Assembly (NCBI GenBank): GCA_041746105.1
Contig: JBGTHP010000022.1
Span: 1-64,000 of the forward strand
DNA from: JBFHRE01 sp041746105
Lineage (GTDB): Bacteria; Actinomycetota; Acidimicrobiia; Spongiisociales; ZC4RG35
Reading direction: 5' to 3'
DNA: 64,000 nucleotides
The notes under the pieces are model-generated. The model saw only the letters and a program-made list of their open reading frames with translations. It was not told the origin of the DNA and ran no database searches. A program made the translations under genes and the position numbers. How positions within the stretch are numbered: position 1 is the first letter of the stretch; each line of letters starts with the position of its first letter. This document shows, piece after piece, positions 60,231-64,000 of this stretch.

Positions 60231-61684
60231 ACCGCGTTGGCCAGTGGGAAGCCGTAATCGGCATCGAAGTTCACATCGAGTTGCTCACCGAGTCAAAGAT
60301 GTTTTGCGGATGTCGAGCCCTGTTTGGTGGCCCACCCAACACGAACGTATGTCCAACTTGTCTTGGTCTCCCAGGAGCGTTGCCCGTCCCGAATCGCACT
60401 GCCATCGAATGGATCACAAAGATCGGGCTTGCGCTCAACTGTCAGGTGAGCCCGACCTCTGTTTTCCACCGCAAGAACTATTTCTACGCCGACCTTCCGA
60501 AGAACTATCAGATAAGTCAGTTCGACATACCGGTATGCCATGACGGTTGGCTCGAGGTCCCGGTCGACGGCGAGCTGTTCAGGGTGGGCATTGAACGGGC
60601 TCATCAGGAAGAGGACACCGGAAAGTCGATCCACGTCGGTGGTGGGGGCAGAATCCACTCAGCCACCGAGACCCTCCTGGATTTCAACCGCTCGGGCGTC
60701 CCTTTGGTCGAGGTGGTCTCCAAGCCGGACATCAGAACTGCAGCTCAGGCAAAAGCATATGCCCAGGAGCTGCGTGCCGTCATCGTCGAGTTGGGGGTCT
60801 CCGACGCCAAACTCGAAGAGGGATCGATGCGTTTCGACGCCAACATCTCGGTGCGTCGCGGACCGGATGCCGAATTCGGCACCAAAGTGGAGATCAAGAA
60901 CATGAACTCGTTTCGTTCGCTCGAGCGAGCCGTCGAGTTCGAGATCGCCCGTCAGGTCGACATGATCGAGTCCGGCGAGTCCGTCGTGCAGGAAACACGG
61001 CACTGGGACGAGGAGGCCGGTGTAACCCACGGTATGCGGACCAAGGAGGGAAGCTCCGACTACCGCTATTTCACGGAGCCCGATCTGGTGCCGATGGTGA
61101 TCGATGAACAATGGAAGTCAGCGATTGCGTCGACGCTTCCCGAACTCCCTGCCCAAAGGAGGGCAAAGTACGCGGCCGCCGGCCTGGAACCCCACGCAGC
61201 CGAGGTGTTGAGCGGGGCCGATCCCCCTCTCAGAGCACTCTTTGACGAAGCGGTCACGGCAGGGTCCGAACCCAAAACCGCCGCATCGTGGATCACCGGT
61301 GAGCTGACTGCGTGGCTGCGACGGGAGGGGGCCGAAATCGAGACCGTGTCGATCACCGGATCAGACGTGGCAGGACTCACCGCCATGATCGCCGCAGGGC
61401 AGGTGTCCTCTTCTGCGGCCAAAGACGTTCTCGACGGCGTTTTGATGGGCGAGGGGACACCGCAACAAGTGGCGGAGGCTCGTGACCTGATCCAGCTTTC
61501 TGACGTAGGTCTCATCGATGCAGCCGTCGCAACAGTGCTCGCCGCCAACCCTGATGCAGTAGAGCGCTTTCGCGGCGGCGAGGCGAAGGTGGTCGGGTTC
61601 TTGGTCGGTCAGGTCATGCGCCAGACCGGGGGGAAGGCCGATCCCCAGCTGGTCAACCGGCTCCTGATCGAGAAACTCGCCTGA
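60227..61684 (+). CDS. gatB: Aspartyl/glutamyl-tRNA amidotransferase subunit B
   Basis: A 485-residue GatB that activates the misacylated tRNA with ATP. WEAVIGIEVHIELLTESKMF, CPTCLGLPGALPVPN and the metal/ATP region NYFYADLPKNYQISQFDIP are diagnostic; the helical and YqeY-like tail domains follow to the C-terminus. It overlaps gatA as ATGA. GatCAB supplies Gln-tRNA and/or Asn-tRNA; GlnRS and AsnRS genes are not in view. Confidence 0.97.
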   Translation: MNRVGQWEAVIGIEVHIELLTESKMFCGCRALFGGPPNTNVCPTCLGLPGALPVPNRTAIEWITKIGLALNCQVSPTSVFHRKNYFYADLPKNYQISQFDIPVCHDGWLEVPVDGELFRVGIERAHQEEDTGKSIHVGGGGRIHSATETLLDFNRSGVPLVEVVSKPDIRTAAQAKAYAQELRAVIVELGVSDAKLEEGSMRFDANISVRRGPDAEFGTKVEIKNMNSFRSLERAVEFEIARQVDMIESGESVVQETRHWDEEAGVTHGMRTKEGSSDYRYFTEPDLVPMVIDEQWKSAIASTLPELPAQRRAKYAAAGLEPHAAEVLSGADPPLRALFDEAVTAGSEPKTAASWITGELTAWLRREGAEIETVSITGSDVAGLTAMIAAGQVSSSAAKDVLDGVLMGEGTPQQVAEARDLIQLSDVGLIDAAVATVLAANPDAVERFRGGEAKVVGFLVGQVMRQTGGKADPQLVNRLLIEKLA

Positions 61685-62331
61685 GACTCTTCGGATTCGA
61701 CGTCGATGCCGTCGTGTTCGACTGCGATGGAGTCCTGGTCGACTCCGAACCCGCTTCTGATCGGGCGTGGGTCAAGACTCTGGGTCTCCACGGCATTTCT
61801 GTTGGTACGGGGGAGCTCGATGGGTTTGTCGGCAGGACCGATGCCGAGCTGGCAGATCACTTTGCACCAATCGCCGGAGTGGGAGCCGAGGTCCTCGCCG
61901 CGGATGCCCGGTCAGCCTTTGTAACGGACGTACACGGCACAGGACTTCTGGCATTCGAAGACGCTCTGGTGCTTCGAGCCGGACTCCATTGTCCTGTGGC
62001 CGTGGGATCGAATAGCGCCAGATGGCGGCTGGATGCGGTGCTGAGAGCGGCCGGTATGGCCGACCTGATTCCATGCTCCGTCGCCTCTGATGAGGTATCT
62101 GAGCCGAAACCTGCGCCTTTTGTATACCAAGAGGCATGCCGGCTGCTCGGCGTTGACCCGGCCAGAACCCTGGTGGTCGAAGATAGCCCCACCGGGATCC
62201 AGGCCGCCAGGTCGACCGGATGCCCGGTTGTTGCGATAGACCGGGGGTTTTTCCCGAAGGAGTCATTGTCGGCTGCCGACGAGATCGTGGAGACCCTCGA
62301 CCCGGCGCGGTGGGCTCGTTCCGGCCTGTAG
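61681..62331 (+). CDS. HAD-superfamily phosphatase (beta-phosphoglucomutase-like), possible CTG start
   Basis: A HAD hydrolase of about 216 residues. VVFDCDGVLVDSEP carries the nucleophile and acid Asp, VAVGSNSARW motif II, SEPKPAPFVYQEA the Lys, and LVVEDSPTGIQAARSTG the acidic motif. Substrate unknown. The only downstream canonical start (GTG 61714) would begin inside the first beta strand, two residues before the nucleophile. A CTG at 61681 overlaps the gatB stop as CTGA and gives the expected LRLFGFDVDAVVFDCDG lead-in, so I extended to it; this is inference. Confidence 0.87.
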   Translation: MRLFGFDVDAVVFDCDGVLVDSEPASDRAWVKTLGLHGISVGTGELDGFVGRTDAELADHFAPIAGVGAEVLAADARSAFVTDVHGTGLLAFEDALVLRAGLHCPVAVGSNSARWRLDAVLRAAGMADLIPCSVASDEVSEPKPAPFVYQEACRLLGVDPARTLVVEDSPTGIQAARSTGCPVVAIDRGFFPKESLSAADEIVETLDPARWARSGL

Positions 62332-62334
62332 CCT
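62329..62334 (+). promoter_or_regulatory. -10 box overlapping the HAD stop codon
   Basis: TAGCCT whose first three bases are the stop codon of the HAD gene. Initiation is predicted at about 62341. Confidence 0.35.
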
Positions 62335-62343
62335 CTTGCGACC

Positions 62344-62358
62344 ATGGTGGCTGGATGA
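62344..62358 (+). other. Possible 4-codon leader ORF before the tungstate permease
   Basis: ATG GTG GCT GGA TGA encodes M-V-A-G and its stop overlaps the permease ATG at 62355 as ATGA. With initiation near 62341 it would be a leaderless mini-ORF. Too short to be more than suggestive. Confidence 0.2.
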
Positions 62359-63041
62359 CGTTTCTCGGCGAGGTCATGGCTGAGGCGTGGCGAGCCCTGA
62401 TCGATTTCGGTCCGGAGCTCCGGTCCGTGGTCGTACTCACGCTCATCGTGTCTGGTCTGTCGACGGTGATGGGGTGCACGATCGGGATCCCCCTCGGGGC
62501 AGGTGTGGCTCTCGGTCGTTTCCGGGGAAAGGCGTTGGCTCGGGTTCTGATCGGCGTGGGTATGGGTTTGCCTCCTGTCCTGGTTGGGCTCGTGCTCCTC
62601 ACACTTTTTTGGCGGACCGGCCCGTTCGGGGCGCTCGGGTTGACTTTTACTCCGACCGCCATGGTCATAGCGCAGATGGCCTTGGCGATACCCGTTGCAG
62701 CAGGTTTCACCATGGGCGCAATCCAGGATCTGCCAGTCGCCGCGCTGGAGCAGATGGCAGTGATGAAACTAGGAGCCGTGAGGACCGCGATGTTGGCCCT
62801 CGGGGAGATACGCGCCGGATTGGTGGCGGCGGTGGTCGCAGCATTCGGGCGAGTGATCGCCGAGGTCGGCGCGGTGCTCGTGGTCGGCGGCAACATTCTC
62901 GGTGAGACGAGAGTCCTCACGACGTTGATCGTCCAAGAATCTCGACAGGGGAGATTCGGTTTCGCCTTTGCCGCGGGTGCGGTGCTCCTTTTGATTTCCA
63001 TGGTTGCAAACATTGCTCTCGACCGGTTCAAGCCCTCATGA
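62355..63041 (+). CDS. tupB: Tungstate-type ABC transporter permease
   Basis: A 228-residue inner-membrane permease with about five helices. LTLIVSGLSTVMGCTIGIPL, GMGLPPVLVGLVLLTLFWRT and GPFGALGLTFTPTAMVIAQM follow the TupB/WtpB pattern, and the EAA-like loop is LEQMAVMKLGAVRTAMLAL then GEIRAGLVAAVVAAFGR. Tungstate is the likeliest substrate; molybdate is possible. The start overlaps a mini-ORF; coupled to the ATPase by ATGA. No binding protein (TupA) lies in the window. Confidence 0.85.
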   Translation: MTFLGEVMAEAWRALIDFGPELRSVVVLTLIVSGLSTVMGCTIGIPLGAGVALGRFRGKALARVLIGVGMGLPPVLVGLVLLTLFWRTGPFGALGLTFTPTAMVIAQMALAIPVAAGFTMGAIQDLPVAALEQMAVMKLGAVRTAMLALGEIRAGLVAAVVAAFGRVIAEVGAVLVVGGNILGETRVLTTLIVQESRQGRFGFAFAAGAVLLLISMVANIALDRFKPS

Positions 63042-64000
63042 CCGCCTGGCGGTTTCCCGACGATGGAGCGATCGTCTCGGTCGAGAATCTCGAGGTCAAC
63101 GGGCGCCTTGGGCTGATCGGTCCGAACGGGGCAGGCAAGACCTCCTTGCTTCGCTTGATGGCCGGCATCTCGGCGCCGACGCCTCTCGGCACGGTGTCCT
63201 ATCTGCCCCAGCATCCGTACATCTTCCGTGGCTCTGTCGGAAAGAATCTGTCCCTTGGCCTCGGCGCAGAGGAGACCAACCACGCTGTCCAGTTGGTGCT
63301 GGCATTCGGTCTGGAAAAGGAGATGCTGGCCGAACCGGCCACTCAGCTCTCTGGCGGAGAACGCCAGAGGGTGTTTTTGGCCAGGGCTTTGGCGCGCCGC
63401 AGCGACGTACTCTTGCTCGACGAGCCGCTAACCGCGATTGCCGCGTCCGACCGGCCCCAGATGTTGTCTGTCGTCGCAGAATCTCTCGGGGGGCGTGACG
63501 TCGTCGTTGTGGCTCATGACCGCGATGAACTGATCATGCTGACCGACCGGCTCGTGGTTCTGCTGGATGGGCAAGTCAGGCAGCAGGGACCGATCGGCGA
63601 GGTGTTGGCGTCTCCGATCGATCTCGATGTGGCGAAATTGCTCGGCGTGTCCAACGTCAGCTCTGGATTGGTTGTCGCAGACGACCACGGTTTGCTCAAA
63701 GTCGAGGTCGGCGGTGCCACTATCTTCGGAATGGGTGATGTCGGGGTGGGCGAGCCTTGTCGCGTGGTGTTTGCCGCGGAGGCGGTAACGGTCTTTGCCG
63801 GGAGTGCAGAGGACGGCGGCTCCGCCCGGAATCGTTGGCCCGCGAGGATTGTGTCGATTGCAGCGCGTGGTCGACTGGTCGAGATCGTCGCCGATGCCGG
63901 GTTCCCGGTCACGGCTTTACTCACTCCAGGTTCGGCCGAAGCGATGGACCTCGAATCCGGAGCAGCGATTCAACTCGGGATCAAGGCGGTCGCGATCACG
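63038..64000 (+). CDS. tupC: Tungstate/molybdate ABC transporter ATP-binding protein (partial, runs off the window)
   Basis: 321 codons open to the last base. Walker A LIGPNGAGKTSLLRLM begins only about 28 residues from the start, so the A-loop strand is short; signature LSGGERQRVFLARAL, Walker B VLLLDEPLTAIAASD and switch His VVVVAHDRDEL are all intact. From about residue 265 a TOBE/MOP-like oxyanion-binding domain begins (ARIVSIAARGRLVEIVADAG). Starts at ATG 63038 overlapping the permease stop. With TupB it forms an oxyanion importer. Confidence 0.9.
   Translation, partial: MTAWRFPDDGAIVSVENLEVNGRLGLIGPNGAGKTSLLRLMAGISAPTPLGTVSYLPQHPYIFRGSVGKNLSLGLGAEETNHAVQLVLAFGLEKEMLAEPATQLSGGERQRVFLARALARRSDVLLLDEPLTAIAASDRPQMLSVVAESLGGRDVVVVAHDRDELIMLTDRLVVLLDGQVRQQGPIGEVLASPIDLDVAKLLGVSNVSSGLVVADDHGLLKVEVGGATIFGMGDVGVGEPCRVVFAAEAVTVFAGSAEDGGSARNRWPARIVSIAARGRLVEIVADAGFPVTALLTPGSAEAMDLESGAAIQLGIKAVAIT

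Noticed and set aside
61772..63283. 503-codon minus-strand open frame across the HAD, tupB and tupC genes
   Set aside because: It spans three genes on the other strand whose motifs are clear; its composition (Pro, Arg, Thr rich) is typical of a shadow frame.
1..64000. Mobile elements, CRISPR arrays, defence or secondary-metabolite clusters
   Set aside because: I looked for transposases, integrases, direct-repeat arrays and clustered unknown genes and saw none; nearly all space is filled by recognisable housekeeping genes.

Overview
This is a gene-dense, high-G+C bacterial chromosomal window. It looks actinobacterial, and I lean towards the class Acidimicrobiia; that placement is inference. 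The signs are a nickel superoxide dismutase with its maturation protease, an enolase / FtsB-like / DUF501 / Ppx-GppA gene string, a PPOX/F420-type oxidase, a PGPGW membrane protein, a YCII(DGPF)-ECF42 sigma pair, -10 boxes of the TANNNT type (often TAGCCT), and several genes whose start codon lies directly after such a box. I see no insertion sequence, prophage, CRISPR array, toxin-antitoxin pair or defence island. This is core metabolism with a few curiosities, and I found nothing I could honestly call a new multi-gene system.

Regions. 1-4.9 kb: N-terminus of a Lys/Ala-rich protein, divergent sodX/sodN, two small membrane proteins, and a large cyclase-STAND-TPR protein. 4.9-7.5 kb (minus): EamA transporter and metG. 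7.7-12.4 kb (plus): flavin reductase; deoC with a full and a truncated aldehyde dehydrogenase (deoxyribose-5-P to acetaldehyde to acetate); an AlkA-type glycosylase. 12.4-14.1 kb (minus): esterase lipoprotein and 6-phosphogluconolactonase. 14.1-24.5 kb: EEP nuclease/phosphatase, hydrolase, rplY-pth, glpK, the DGPF/ECF42 pair, convergent glpD, pgsA, an epimerase, a D-2-hydroxyacid dehydrogenase and a thioesterase. glpK, glpD and pgsA put glycerol-3-phosphate use and phosphatidylglycerol synthesis close together. 24.5-28.6 kb (minus): an Lrp/AsnC regulator upstream of the tyrosine/homogentisate operon hmgA-fahA-hppD. 28.6-39.4 kb (plus): mfd, a PpiC lipoprotein, a YabN-like MazG, eno, an FtsB-like gene, DUF501, Ppx/GppA, tRNA-Leu(TAA) and aceK. 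39.4-49.6 kb: a GNAT/acyl-CoA-synthetase fusion, enoyl-CoA hydratase, a methyltransferase, two SRPBCC proteins, pepA, cysteine desulfurase-mnmA-SDR (sulfur relay to tRNA), and a PPOX protein. 49.7-58.3 kb: ligA, a DUF2339 protein, a hypothetical, dapC-dapD-dapE (lysine/diaminopimelate), a GH57-like remnant protein and a small membrane protein. 58.5-64 kb: gatC-gatA-gatB (Gln/Asn-tRNA amidotransferase), a HAD phosphatase, and a tungstate-type ABC permease with its ATPase, which runs off the window end.

Organisation. Genes are packed tightly. More than a dozen co-directional pairs overlap by 4 bases (ATGA, GTGA or TTGA, and two candidate CTGA junctions). Of the ten convergent pairs, six overlap, four of them by exactly 4 bases through shared stop codons. 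I found no convincing intrinsic terminator (GC stem plus T tract). Start codons given here rest on Shine-Dalgarno spacing, -10 box distance or family N-termini, and uncertain ones are flagged.
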